From the NCBI GenBank assembly GCA_016709225.1, contig JADJEE010000012.1, forward strand, positions 1,302,001 to 1,366,000: a stretch of 64,000 nucleotides of DNA, read 5' to 3'. This document shows positions 51,227 through 60,746 of this stretch, piece after piece (positions within the stretch are counted from its first letter, which is position 1; each line of letters begins with the position of its first letter). The notes below the pieces were generated by a model that was given only the letters and a program-made list of their open reading frames with translations, had not been told where the DNA came from and made no database searches. The stretch is from Deltaproteobacteria bacterium (GTDB taxonomy: Bacteria; Myxococcota_A; Polyangia; Nannocystales; Nannocystaceae). The translations under genes were made by a program, and so were the position numbers.

Positions 51227-51246
51227 CACGGGGCAGTTGGCCCGTG
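51227..51246. terminator. Weak stem-loop after PNGase-like gene
   Basis: CACGGG and CCCGTG form a 6-bp stem with an 8-base loop in the gap between the PNGase-like gene and the peroxiredoxin gene. No U-tract follows, so this is a weak candidate terminator only. Confidence 0.25.
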
Positions 51247-51310
51247 GGGTGTCGGATTGGGCGATTTTCGCCGTATCCTGCCGCCACACGAGAGACCCTC
51301 GAGGAGCACC

Positions 51311-51943
51311 ATGACGATCCGACTCGGCGACATTGCCCCAGACTTCACCGCAGAATCCACCGCAGGCACGATCCACTTCCACGAGTGGCTCGGTTCGAGC
51401 TGGGGCGTGCTGTTCTCGCACCCCAAGGACTTCACGCCGGTGTGCACCACCGAGCTCGGCGCGGTCGCGAAGCGCAAGCCCGAGTTCGACAAGCGCAACG
51501 TCAAGGTGCTGGGCCTGTCGGTCGACTCGGTCGACGACCACCAGCGCTGGGTCGGCGACATCGAGGAGACCCAGGGCGTGGGCTTGAACTTCCCGCTGCT
51601 CGGCGACCCCGATCGCAAGATCTCGAACCTCTACGACATGATCCATCCCAACGCCAACGACACCCTCACGGTGCGTTCGGTGTACGTGATCGGGCCCGAC
51701 AAGAAGGTCAAGCTGATCATCACCTACCCGGCCAGCACCGGCCGCAACTTCGACGAGATCCTGCGCGTGATCGACTCGCTGCAGCTCACCGCGAAGCACG
51801 CCGTGGCGACGCCGGTGAACTGGCAGCAGGGCGAAGATGTGATCATCGTGCCGAGCGTGTCCGACGAGGACGCGAAGTCGAAGTTCCCGGGCGGCTGGAA
51901 GACCATCAAGCCGTACCTGCGCGTCGTGCCGCAGCCGAAGTGA
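51311..51943 (+). CDS. 1-Cys peroxiredoxin (Prx6 family)
   Basis: The 210-residue product has the peroxidatic Cys45 in DFTPVCTTELG, preceded by HPKDFTP with the conserved Thr, and a long C-terminal part (IIVPSVSDEDAKSKFPGGWK) typical of Prx6-type rather than AhpC-type enzymes. There is no second resolving Cys in the usual place. It reduces hydrogen peroxide and organic peroxides in the cytoplasm. GAGGAG eight bases before the ATG is a good Shine-Dalgarno and fixes the start. It meets the convergent sigma factor gene without a gap. No OxyR-like site was noticed. Confidence 0.93.
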   Translation: MTIRLGDIAPDFTAESTAGTIHFHEWLGSSWGVLFSHPKDFTPVCTTELGAVAKRKPEFDKRNVKVLGLSVDSVDDHQRWVGDIEETQGVGLNFPLLGDPDRKISNLYDMIHPNANDTLTVRSVYVIGPDKKVKLIITYPASTGRNFDEILRVIDSLQLTAKHAVATPVNWQQGEDVIIVPSVSDEDAKSKFPGGWKTIKPYLRVVPQPK

Positions 51944-52549
51944 TCAGCCCTCGGCCGCGAGCTTGCGCAGGCGATCCTTCACCCGCTCGAAGCGCTTGCG
52001 CAGCATCGCCGAGGTCTTGGTGACCTCGGCCTCGGGCGCCCCGGGTGTCTCCGAGAGGAACACCCGGGCGATGTCCGTCCACGACAGCTTTCGATCGATG
52101 CGCAGGATCAGCAGCGTGCGATCGTCGGGCTCGAGCTGCTCGCGCAGCGCCTCGGCGCGCGAGGCTGGATCGGCGCCGCGATTGAGCATGGCGGTGGTGC
52201 GGATGTGCACCGCGAGCTCCATGAACTCCTGCGATCCCGTGATCGCGACCTTTGGTCGACGTCGCTCGGGATCGCGGGTCAGTCGCGAGAGCGCGTGTCG
52301 AGCGACGGTATACGACCAGGTGCGGAAGCTCGAGGCCCATCGGAAGCGCGGCAGTCCCTTCCAGACGTCCTCGCAGTACAGCGAGAACGCATCGGCGGCG
52401 TCGACCTCGTTCTTGGTCATCGCCACCAGGTAGCCCATCACCTCGGGGCCGAAGCCCTTGAGCGCGAGCGTCACCGCCTCGCCGAAACGCTCCTGGTCGC
52501 ACGCGCGACGGATGTCGTCCTCCAGCCGTGCCCGCGCGTCGGTTTCCAT
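51944..52549 (-). CDS. ECF-like RNA polymerase sigma factor (third)
   Basis: The 201-residue product has region 2-like sequence (VDAADAFSLYCEDVWKGLPR, then FRTWSYTVARHALSRL) and a region 4 with LEPDDRTLLILRIDRKLSWT and AMLRKRFERVKDRL. An insert (SETPGAPEAEV) sits inside region 4, longer than usual between its helices, which could alter -35 recognition. No kinase or anti-sigma factor is adjacent, so its control is unknown. It is divergent from a 64-residue protein gene, whose start lies 85 bases away. The ATG at 52549 is used. Confidence 0.8.
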   Translation of the reverse strand: METDARARLEDDIRRACDQERFGEAVTLALKGFGPEVMGYLVAMTKNEVDAADAFSLYCEDVWKGLPRFRWASSFRTWSYTVARHALSRLTRDPERRRPKVAITGSQEFMELAVHIRTTAMLNRGADPASRAEALREQLEPDDRTLLILRIDRKLSWTDIARVFLSETPGAPEAEVTKTSAMLRKRFERVKDRLRKLAAEG

Positions 52550-52634
52550 TGCGGTCGTGATCTTCGCCCAAGCCGGGCCGAACCGCGAGGGCACCCGCGA
52601 AAGCCGACGCACCGGTGGTACGATGCCGGCACGC

Positions 52635-52829
52635 ATGAAGAGCACGGCCGAGCTGGTGCGGGTCAAGCAGGCGATGGCGTGGATCGAGGAGCAGCGCGCG
52701 ATCCACATCAAGGCCGCACTGCCCAAGGGCGAACCGGTCGAGCTGACCGCCGCCGAGGCGCGCCGCTTCGCCGAGCGGCTTGCAAAGCTCGCCGACGTGC
52801 TCGACAGCCTCGACGAACCCGAGCCCTGA
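52635..52829 (+). CDS. Small hypothetical protein
   Basis: A 64-residue protein MKSTAELVRVKQAMAWIEEQ followed by RAIHIKAALPKGEPVELTA and a helical Ala/Leu/Glu end. It is soluble and helical with no recognised family. Another ATG 12 bases upstream is possible. Position directly upstream of the divergent sigma factor gene and good codon pattern support it being real. Confidence 0.5.
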   Translation: MKSTAELVRVKQAMAWIEEQRAIHIKAALPKGEPVELTAAEARRFAERLAKLADVLDSLDEPEP

Positions 52830-52983
52830 ACCGCCGCCGGCGCGCCGCGAGCGGGCTGCGTCGGCCAGGGTCTCGCGTCCGGGGCAGCGCCATCACCGTC
52901 GGGCGCCGCCGGGCACGAGGCGCGAGCCCCACCGCGTCCGGGTGCTCGACAACCCCGCGGGGCTGGCCGTAGAGTCCGCTCCC

Positions 52984-54264
<1,281 letters not shown>

Positions 54265-54284
54265 TCGCGCCCGCGTCGGCGTCG

Positions 54285-55937
54285 TCAACCGCCGACCGGG
54301 ACGTCGCCGGCCGAGCTGGGTAGCTCGCCGGGGTCGTTCCCGATGTCGTCGACGGTGCCGTAGCCGAGCTGGCCCGCAGCGGCCTCGCCCCAGCAGCGCA
54401 CGCGTCCGCCGTCGAGCCGGGCGCAGGTGTGGTCGCCGCCCGCGACGATGTCGAGGACCTGCGCGGTCGGATCGTCGTCGACCACGACCGAGGGGATCAG
54501 CGCCGGCAGGTCGCCGGCGGCGTCACCGAGGTTGTCGGTGGCGCCCTGCCCGAGCTTGCCCGCCGCGCCCTGCCCCCAGCAGCGCACGTCGCCACCATCG
54601 AGCAACGCGCAGGTATGCGCGCGGCCGGCCGAGATGCGAAGCACCGCAGCACCGCCGACGTCGAGGGTGGACGACATGAGATCTTCGTTGTCACCGAGGT
54701 CCTGCGTGTCGCCGTAGCCCAGGCGTCCGTCGCCGCCGTTGCCCCAACAGACGGCCGCGCCGGTGTCGAGGATGACGCAGGTGTGCTGCGAGCCGGCGCT
54801 GATGTCGATCGCGGGCGAAGGCAGTGAGACCTTGGTCGAGGCGCTCGCGGGCTCGTCGTCGCCGATGTCGGGGTTGTTGGTTTGGTTGCCGAGGATGCCC
54901 TGTGCAGCGTCGCCCCAGCAGTAGACATCACCGCTGACGGCCTCGATCACGCAGGTGTGACCGGCTCCGGCGGCCACCCGCGCCGCGACCCGTCCGAGCG
55001 GCACCGGCCCCTGCTCCATCGGGGTGTTGGTCAGCCCCACGGGGTCGGTTGCGGAATAGCCGAGCTTGCCCGCGTTGCCGTCGCCCCAGCAGTACACCGC
55101 GCCGTCGTCGATGACGGCGCACGCGTGCGACCCTCCGACCGACACATCGATCACGTTCGCGGGCAGCGGCACAGCCCCCGCGCGAACCGGCGACTCGGAG
55201 TCGCCGATGTCCTGCATCACGCTCGGCCCCAGGCCCAGTCGACCGAGCTCGTAGAAGCCCCAGCAGTACACCTGGCCGTTGCGGCGGAGCGCGCACGAGA
55301 ACGCGGAGCCCAGATCGACCGCCACCGCAGCGCCACCGATGTCGACGTCCGTCACCGTCGCAGGCAGCTCGTTGTCGCCGATGTTCGCGGTGTCGGCGTG
55401 GCCGGTCTTGCCGTGGTCGCCGTTCCCCCAGCAACGCAGGCGACCGTCGTGGGTCATGCCGCAGGTGTGATCGTGACCGAGCGCGAGCGCGGCGATGCCG
55501 GGTGACACGGTGCAGTCGGCCTCGCAACCCTGGTCGGGCCCGTCGTCGGGCGGGTCGCACTGCTCGCTGCCCTCGAGCGTACCGTTGCCACACACCGTCA
55601 CGCAGGTGCCGTCGACACACCCGAGGTCTGCTTGGCACATGCCGTCGTTGCAGGCGCAGCCGAGGGTCCCGGGTTCGCACGGACCCTCGCCGGCGCTGCT
55701 GCTGCCGTCGCTGTCACCGGTGCCGACCGTGCCGTTGGTCGCGGTCGCTGAGCTCGTGCTCGCCGTGGTGGTCGGCTGCAGGGTCGCGTCACCGCTGCCG
55801 CTCTCACTGCTGCTGGCGCTCGCGACCCCGGAGCCGCCGTGTCCGCTGCTGTCGAACTGGCACGCCAATGCGCATGCCCACAGCGACGGCCACACCCACG
55901 GGTTCGATGCTCGAGTGCTACGCGTGGTGCCCCGCAT
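54285..55937 (-). CDS. RCC1-repeat lipoprotein
   Basis: The 550-residue product has a signal peptide with lipobox ALAC, a Ser/Thr/Gly linker to residue 85, a Cys-rich EGF-like segment (about 88-145) and seven RCC1-type blades, each with a CWG turn, for example RLRCWGNGDHGKTG, AVYCWGDGNAGKLG and RVRCWGEAAAGQLG. The blades also share an HTC element. RCC1-like propellers bind proteins; in bacteria many are extracellular. It is convergent with the FKBP lipoprotein gene (20-base gap) and divergent from the ArfB-like gene. Function unknown. Confidence 0.85.
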   Translation of the reverse strand: MRGTTRSTRASNPWVWPSLWACALACQFDSSGHGGSGVASASSSESGSGDATLQPTTTASTSSATATNGTVGTGDSDGSSSAGEGPCEPGTLGCACNDGMCQADLGCVDGTCVTVCGNGTLEGSEQCDPPDDGPDQGCEADCTVSPGIAALALGHDHTCGMTHDGRLRCWGNGDHGKTGHADTANIGDNELPATVTDVDIGGAAVAVDLGSAFSCALRRNGQVYCWGFYELGRLGLGPSVMQDIGDSESPVRAGAVPLPANVIDVSVGGSHACAVIDDGAVYCWGDGNAGKLGYSATDPVGLTNTPMEQGPVPLGRVAARVAAGAGHTCVIEAVSGDVYCWGDAAQGILGNQTNNPDIGDDEPASASTKVSLPSPAIDISAGSQHTCVILDTGAAVCWGNGGDGRLGYGDTQDLGDNEDLMSSTLDVGGAAVLRISAGRAHTCALLDGGDVRCWGQGAAGKLGQGATDNLGDAAGDLPALIPSVVVDDDPTAQVLDIVAGGDHTCARLDGGRVRCWGEAAAGQLGYGTVDDIGNDPGELPSSAGDVPVGG

Positions 55938-56055
55938 TCGTCCCGACCGTCGCCCCAGGATAACAGCCCCCGAGGAGCCTTTGGGGGCCGCAATCCGAGG
56001 TTGCACTTTCGCGCGCGCATGCATGCGCCTATCTTGCGCGACCGACGAGGCCGCG

Positions 56056-56535
56056 ATGTCCGAGCAAGAAACCACCACGACGGTGCGCGACGACGATCTC
56101 CGGGTGGTCGCCAGCGGCGGCGCCGTCCATCGCGAGCTCGTGATCCCCGGCGCCGAGCTATCGTGGACCGCCGTGCGCTCCGCCGGTCCGGGCGGGCAGA
56201 ACGTCAACAAGCTCGCCACCAAGATCGATCTGCGATTCGACGTGGCCGCGTCACGCGTGCTCCCCGAGGCGGTCAAGACGCGCCTGCTCGCGCTGGCGGC
56301 GGGTCGCCTCGACGCGCGCGGCTGCATCATCGTCACGGCCCAGGAGTCGCGCAGCCAGGGCGCGAACCTCGAGCGCGCACGCGCGAAGCTGGCGGATCTC
56401 ATCGGCGCCGCGCTGGTGCCTCCGAAACCGCGGCGCAAGACCAAGCCCACCGCGGGCGCGAAGCGGCGACGGCTCACCGCCAAGCGCGAACAATCCGAGA
56501 AGAAGGCCGCGCGCGGCCGTGTGCCGACCGACTGA
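56056..56535 (+). CDS. arfB: ArfB (YaeJ)-like peptidyl-tRNA hydrolase
   Basis: The 159-residue product has the GGQ release motif in SAGPGGQNVNKLATK and the following DLRFDV block, both shared with ArfB/ICT1 rather than full release factors. The C-terminal 40 residues are Lys/Arg-rich (KPRRKTKPTAGAKRRRLTAK), the tail that enters the mRNA channel of stalled ribosomes. It frees peptides from stalled ribosomes. A GTG or ATG further upstream would extend into the RCC1 gene promoter; ATG 56056 is preferred. No tmRNA gene is seen in this window. Confidence 0.9.
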   Translation: MSEQETTTTVRDDDLRVVASGGAVHRELVIPGAELSWTAVRSAGPGGQNVNKLATKIDLRFDVAASRVLPEAVKTRLLALAAGRLDARGCIIVTAQESRSQGANLERARAKLADLIGAALVPPKPRRKTKPTAGAKRRRLTAKREQSEKKAARGRVPTD

Positions 56536-56552
56536 TCGCCCGGGCAACGCGC

Positions 56553-57239
56553 TCAGCCGGCTCGCGACGCGTCGACCAGCACCGAGCTCGCGAAGACCTT
56601 CCAGGCGTGCTCGAGGTAGACCTCCGCGTGGTCGACACGGCCATCGTCGAAACCCGTCGCGAAGCCGCCCTCGTCGAACCACGCGTTGACGAGGCCCAAG
56701 AAGATCATCAACACGAACTCGGGCGGCATCTCGGGCCGCAACACCCCGGCCTGCTGCGCCGCCGCGATCTGGGCGATCGCCCGCGTCCGCAGGTCGACCA
56801 CGAGGTCGGCGCACTCGCGATCGCCCTCGAGTCGCATCCACGTGATCATTCGATGCACCTGCGGGTTGGCGCGCAGGAAGTGGAAGTAGGCGTGCATCGA
56901 GGCCTTGATGGTCTCGTGCGTGAGGCCGCGGGCGTACAGCGCCAGCTGGGCGGCGTGGTAGCTGCCGAAGCGACGGCGCTTGATCTCGGCCCACAGGCCC
57001 TCTTTCGAGCCGAAGTGGTGGTGGATCAGACTCTTGGTCACGCCGCTGCGCTCGGCGATCTCGCTCATCGAGGTCGCCGCGAAGCCACGCTCCAAGAACA
57101 ACCCCTCGGCCGCATCGAGGATCGCGGCCCGCGAGGCCTCGGGATCGTGCTTGCGTGCGACGATGGCCGCCACCGCTTCAGCATGGCTCAAACTGGTCGA
57201 CCGGTCAAACCGCCGGCGGTACTTCCGCGCGGCGAACAT
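56553..57239 (-). CDS. TetR-family regulator (divergent from aldehyde dehydrogenase)
   Basis: The product has a TetR DNA-binding domain with helix-turn-helix SEIAERSGVTKSLIHHHFGS, followed by a helical ligand domain with no special motif. With ATG 57239 it is 228 residues, the first 50 being a basic extension before the usual start near residue 34. A TTG at 57191 would shorten it and leave the palindrome at 57192-57205 untranslated; the choice is open. It is divergent from the aldehyde dehydrogenase gene and a repressor of it is likely, on context and family. Confidence 0.85.
   Translation of the reverse strand: MFAARKYRRRFDRSTSLSHAEAVAAIVARKHDPEASRAAILDAAEGLFLERGFAATSMSEIAERSGVTKSLIHHHFGSKEGLWAEIKRRRFGSYHAAQLALYARGLTHETIKASMHAYFHFLRANPQVHRMITWMRLEGDRECADLVVDLRTRAIAQIAAAQQAGVLRPEMPPEFVLMIFLGLVNAWFDEGGFATGFDDGRVDHAEVYLEHAWKVFASSVLVDASRAG
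57192..57205. promoter_or_regulatory. Near-palindrome, possible TetR operator
   Basis: ACTGGTCGACCGGT is a 14-bp palindrome with one mismatched pair. It shares the half-site TGACC with the palindrome at 57270-57282. It lies just before a TTG that could be the real TetR start; if the ATG at 57239 is used it is inside the coding region. Confidence 0.35.
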
Positions 57240-57261
57240 TGCTTCGTAATTCCAGCGGCTT

Positions 57262-57290
57262 TTGACAAATGACCGCGGGTCAGTCATGTT
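57262..57290 (+). promoter_or_regulatory. Putative promoter of the aldehyde dehydrogenase gene
   Basis: A perfect TTGACA (57262-57267) and CATGTT (57285-57290) are separated by 17 bases. A start at about 57297 would leave a leader of about a dozen bases before the ATG at 57310. The -10 is poor, so this rests on the -35 and spacing. Confidence 0.5.
57270..57282. promoter_or_regulatory. Operator-like palindrome in the ALDH promoter
   Basis: TGACC GCG GGTCA is a perfect 5-3-5 inverted repeat lying between the -35 and -10 boxes, the usual place of TetR repressor sites. The neighbouring TetR regulator is the natural candidate to bind it. Confidence 0.55.
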
Positions 57291-57309
57291 CGTGCCGGAG
57301 TTTCTCGCC

Positions 57310-58728
57310 ATGCCCGGATCGCCCGCTTTGCCCCTGCGCGACGCCCACAGCCTCGACGCGATCGTCGACGGGCACGTCGCCCGCCAGCGCCAGTACTTCG
57401 ACAGCGGGGTGTCGCTCGATCGCGAGTTCCGCGAGACCCAGCTCGGCCTGCTCGGCCACGCGATCCGCAAGTTCGAGCCGAAGATCCTCGCCGCGCTCCA
57501 CGACGACCTGCGCAAGAGCAGCACCGAGGCCTATGCCACCGAGATCGGCTTCACGCTGTCGGAGCTCCGACACACGCGCAAGCACGTCGGCAAGTGGATG
57601 CGGGGCTCGAGCTGGTTCTCGCCGCTCGCGGTCGGGCCCTCGCGCAGCCGCATCCACATGCAGCCGCTCGGCTTGAACCTCATCATCGCGCCATGGAACT
57701 ACCCCTTCCAGCTCGCGATCGCGCCGCTGGTCGCAGCGATCGCCGCGGGCAACGTCGCGCTCATCAAGCCATCGGAGCTGGCGCCGGCGACCTCGGCGGT
57801 GGTCGCCGAGCTGGTCGCCGACACCTTCGCGCCCGAGTTCGTCGCCGTGATGGAGGGTGAGATCGCAGTGGCGCAGGCGCTTCTGGCCCGCAGCTGGGAC
57901 CACATCTTCTTCACGGGGAGCCCGAGCGTGGGCCGCATCGTCGCGCGCGCCGCCGCCGACCAGCTGTGCCGCGTCACGTTGGAGCTCGGCGGGAAGAGCC
58001 CGGCGATCGTCACCGCGACCGCGGACATCGAGGTCACCGCGCGTCGGCTGGCGTGGGGCAAGTTCACCAACGCCGGACAGACCTGCATCGCCCCCGACTA
58101 CCTGATGGTCCACGCCTCCGTGCATGACCGGGTGATCGACGCCCTGCGCGAGGCCATCCGCAGCTTCTACGGCGCCGACCCCCGGCAGAGCGCGGACTTC
58201 GGCCGCATCGTGAACGCCCGCCACTGGCGGCGCCTGGTCGGTCTCATCGACGCCGACAAGGTCGCGATCGGCGGCAACCACGACGAAGACGATCGCTACA
58301 TCGCGCCGACGGTGCTCATCGACGTCGAACCCGACGACGCCGTCATGGCCGACGAGATCTTCGGGCCACTGCTGCCGGTGATGCGCTATGAGGCGCTCGA
58401 CGACGCGTTCGCCATCATCCGGCGACACCGCAACCCGCTCGCGGCGTACCTCTTCACCGCCGACACCGCCGAGGAGCAGCGCTTCGTCGAGCAGGTGTCG
58501 TTCGGTGGCGGATGCATCAACAACACGCTGGTGCACATGGCCGATCCCGATCTGCCGTTCGGTGGCATCGGCACCAGTGGGCTGGGGGCGTACCACGGTC
58601 GCACCGGCTTCGAGAGCTTCAGCCACCGCAAGTCGGTGATGCGTACGGGCACGTTCCTCGACCCGAGCGTGAAGTACCCGCCCTACACCGACGCGAAGCT
58701 GTCGATCGTCCGCAAGCTGATCGGCTGA
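57310..58728 (+). CDS. Aldehyde dehydrogenase (ALDH3-like)
   Basis: The 472-residue product has the NAD(P)-binding segment WNYPFQLAIAPL, FTGSPSVG, glutamate LELGGKSP, and the catalytic Cys in NAGQTCIAPDY (about residue 259), plus EIFGPLLPV. Length and the CIAPDY element fit class 3 (fatty aldehyde or coniferyl aldehyde-type) enzymes. It should oxidise long-chain or aromatic aldehydes to acids. ATG 57310 is used because the -10 box overlaps an upstream ATG and the promoter's -35 coincides with an alternative TTG start. It precedes a second TetR gene after 5 bases. Confidence 0.9.
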   Translation: MPGSPALPLRDAHSLDAIVDGHVARQRQYFDSGVSLDREFRETQLGLLGHAIRKFEPKILAALHDDLRKSSTEAYATEIGFTLSELRHTRKHVGKWMRGSSWFSPLAVGPSRSRIHMQPLGLNLIIAPWNYPFQLAIAPLVAAIAAGNVALIKPSELAPATSAVVAELVADTFAPEFVAVMEGEIAVAQALLARSWDHIFFTGSPSVGRIVARAAADQLCRVTLELGGKSPAIVTATADIEVTARRLAWGKFTNAGQTCIAPDYLMVHASVHDRVIDALREAIRSFYGADPRQSADFGRIVNARHWRRLVGLIDADKVAIGGNHDEDDRYIAPTVLIDVEPDDAVMADEIFGPLLPVMRYEALDDAFAIIRRHRNPLAAYLFTADTAEEQRFVEQVSFGGGCINNTLVHMADPDLPFGGIGTSGLGAYHGRTGFESFSHRKSVMRTGTFLDPSVKYPPYTDAKLSIVRKLIG

Positions 58729-58733
58729 GCGGA

Positions 58734-59405
58734 ATGAGGGCGCGAGCTCGCAACCCCGCCGACAAGCTCGCTCGGCGCGAGTCGATCCTCGCGATTGCCG
58801 AGGGCGTGCTGTCGCGACGGCAGTACGGCAGTCTGACGATGGCCGAGGTCGCCGACGCGTGCGGCCTCGCCAAGGGCACGCTGTACCTCTACTTCGCCTC
58901 GAAGGAGGAGCTGTTCCTCGCGACGCTCGAGCGGGAGTTCGCGCGTTGGTTCGATGACCTCGGCCGCGAGCTGCTGCGGCGGGCGCCGGTCTCGGCGCGG
59001 GAGTTCGCCGACGCCGTCGCGCGCAGCCTCGCCATGCGGGGTACGCTGGCCGATCTATTGCCGCTGCTGCACACGGTGCTCGAGCACAATCTCGCCGCCG
59101 ACACGGCCTTGCGCTTCAAGCGAATGTTGCGCGACAAGGTCGTCACCGGAGGCGCCCTCGTCGAGCAAGTCTTGCCCGGCCTGCGCGAGGGTGACGGCGT
59201 GCGCCTGCTGCTCCGCACCCACGCGCTCGTGGTGGGCCTGCGGCAGCTGTCCGATCCGCCGCCCGACATCCAAGCCGTGCTCGCGCTCGACGAGCTGTCG
59301 GCACTGCGCGTCGAGTTCGAGCGCGAGCTCGCCGACGCGCTCGCGGCCATGGCCGCCGGCATGAGCACTCACCTGCGCTCGGTCGGCACCAGCGAGCGCA
59401 CGTGA
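58734..59405 (+). CDS. TetR-family regulator (downstream of aldehyde dehydrogenase)
   Basis: The 223-residue product has a TetR helix-turn-helix: LTMAEVADACGLAKGTLYLY then FASKEEL. It is unlike the divergent TetR in its core helices, so the two are not recent copies. It starts 5 bases after the aldehyde dehydrogenase stop and is probably cotranscribed with it. Its 3' end overlaps the convergent cytochrome gene by 37 bases, and the two stops are both intact. It may respond to the same or a related aldehyde or acid (inference). Confidence 0.85.
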   Translation: MRARARNPADKLARRESILAIAEGVLSRRQYGSLTMAEVADACGLAKGTLYLYFASKEELFLATLEREFARWFDDLGRELLRRAPVSAREFADAVARSLAMRGTLADLLPLLHTVLEHNLAADTALRFKRMLRDKVVTGGALVEQVLPGLREGDGVRLLLRTHALVVGLRQLSDPPPDIQAVLALDELSALRVEFERELADALAAMAAGMSTHLRSVGTSERT

Positions 59406-60655
59406 GCCGCGACGGCGAGGCGATCGGCCTCGCTGAGCACCGCAGCGAAGCCCGGCATCTCGCGCTCGGGGTCGAACTGCCGCGGGTCTGCGATGTAGGC
59501 CGCAAGCGTGGCGTCATCGGCGAAGTGGTCGATGAGCCCCTGCGCCCACGCCCGCAGCTCGGCCGGATCGCGACCGTGACAGTAGTGGCAGCCGGCGCGG
59601 AAGAACACGTGCTTGCCGGGATCGAGCCGCGTGCCGGGGATGAGATAGTCCGCCGACTCCGGCACCGCGCGCGCGACCTGGGGCGCGGCGCTCAGATAGG
59701 CGTAGATCGCCGCGACCTCGGTGTCGTCGAGCTCGCCGTAGCGCGGCATCGGCCATCGCACCAGCTCGCCGTCGGGCCCGAAGCCCTCGACCAAGGCGCG
59801 CCGGAATTCTTCGTACGACCAGTTCGCGATGCCATGCACGGGATCGAACGTGATGTTGGCGGCGTAGATCGCCTCGCCGTTGCGGTCGAGCAGCCGCTGG
59901 CCGCCACCGAGGAACTCCGGGTCGTCGATCGGATGCTCGAGCGCGAGGCTCTCGGGCCCCGAGCCATGACAGCCATTGCACTGCAAGAGATCCTCGACGA
60001 GGTAGCGACCGAGCTCGCGTGGCTCGTCGCGGGACGGTGCCGGCACCGCCTCGCTCGGTAGCTGCGGCGGCAGCCAGTCGTAGCGCGCGTGCAGCTTCAC
60101 CCACAGTGACGGCGCGCTCGCGGGCGGCTGCGCGGCGTCGGCGATGACCCACGGGTGATCGCTGCGCAGGAACACCAGCGTCGCATCGAGGTCGTCGCTC
60201 GACATGCGGGTGAACCGCGGCATCGTCGGCGGCACCCAGACGTGCTCCTTGTCGATGCCGCCGCGCAGGAGCAGCGCGAGCTCCGTGTCGCTCCAGCCGC
60301 CGATGCCGGCACGGGGATGCGCGGTGAGGTTGGTCGCCGACGCGGCGCCCAAGCGCGACGGCAGCTCCCGCATCGCGCGTCCCGTCAGCGGCCCGCCCGC
60401 CGGCCCTGCGTGGCAGCGACGACACGCGCCCGCGACGACCTTGCGTCCGCGCGCGAGCAGGCGCTCGCGCGTCGCGTCATCGTCGATCACGATCGAGACC
60501 TCGGGCGCGACGATCTCGTCGTACCGCGGCAGATCACCGAACGCGATCCATGCCAGCACAGCGGCCACCAGGGTCGCGAGCGTCGCGATCACCAGCAACA
60601 CCACCCGCAGGGCTCGACGGCGTCGCGCACGGCGCGTTCGTGGGCGCGTGGGCAA
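59369..60655 (-). CDS. Tri-heme membrane-anchored cytochrome c
   Basis: The 428-residue product has an N-terminal membrane helix (residues 16-38) and three CxxCH heme-binding motifs: CRRCH (78-82), CNGCH (226-230) and CHYCH (356-360). The spacing gives three cytochrome c domains, as in multi-domain dehydrogenase subunits and oxidase-type electron carriers. Met ligands occur at MPRF, MPRY and EMPGF. The likely role is periplasmic electron transfer from a dehydrogenase that is not in the window. The start is a TTG, so it is uncertain by a few codons. It is convergent with a TetR gene with overlapping ends. Confidence 0.88.
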   Translation of the reverse strand: MPTRPRTRRARRRRALRVVLLVIATLATLVAAVLAWIAFGDLPRYDEIVAPEVSIVIDDDATRERLLARGRKVVAGACRRCHAGPAGGPLTGRAMRELPSRLGAASATNLTAHPRAGIGGWSDTELALLLRGGIDKEHVWVPPTMPRFTRMSSDDLDATLVFLRSDHPWVIADAAQPPASAPSLWVKLHARYDWLPPQLPSEAVPAPSRDEPRELGRYLVEDLLQCNGCHGSGPESLALEHPIDDPEFLGGGQRLLDRNGEAIYAANITFDPVHGIANWSYEEFRRALVEGFGPDGELVRWPMPRYGELDDTEVAAIYAYLSAAPQVARAVPESADYLIPGTRLDPGKHVFFRAGCHYCHGRDPAELRAWAQGLIDHFADDATLAAYIADPRQFDPEREMPGFAAVLSEADRLAVAAHVRSLVPTERR

Positions 60656-60746
60656 GGCTGCGGCGGTTGTAGCAGGTGCCTTCGCGGGGCTTCAACCGCA
60701 GGACTCGCAGACAGCCATCGTCACCGATGGCCGGCCTGGGCGTGGG

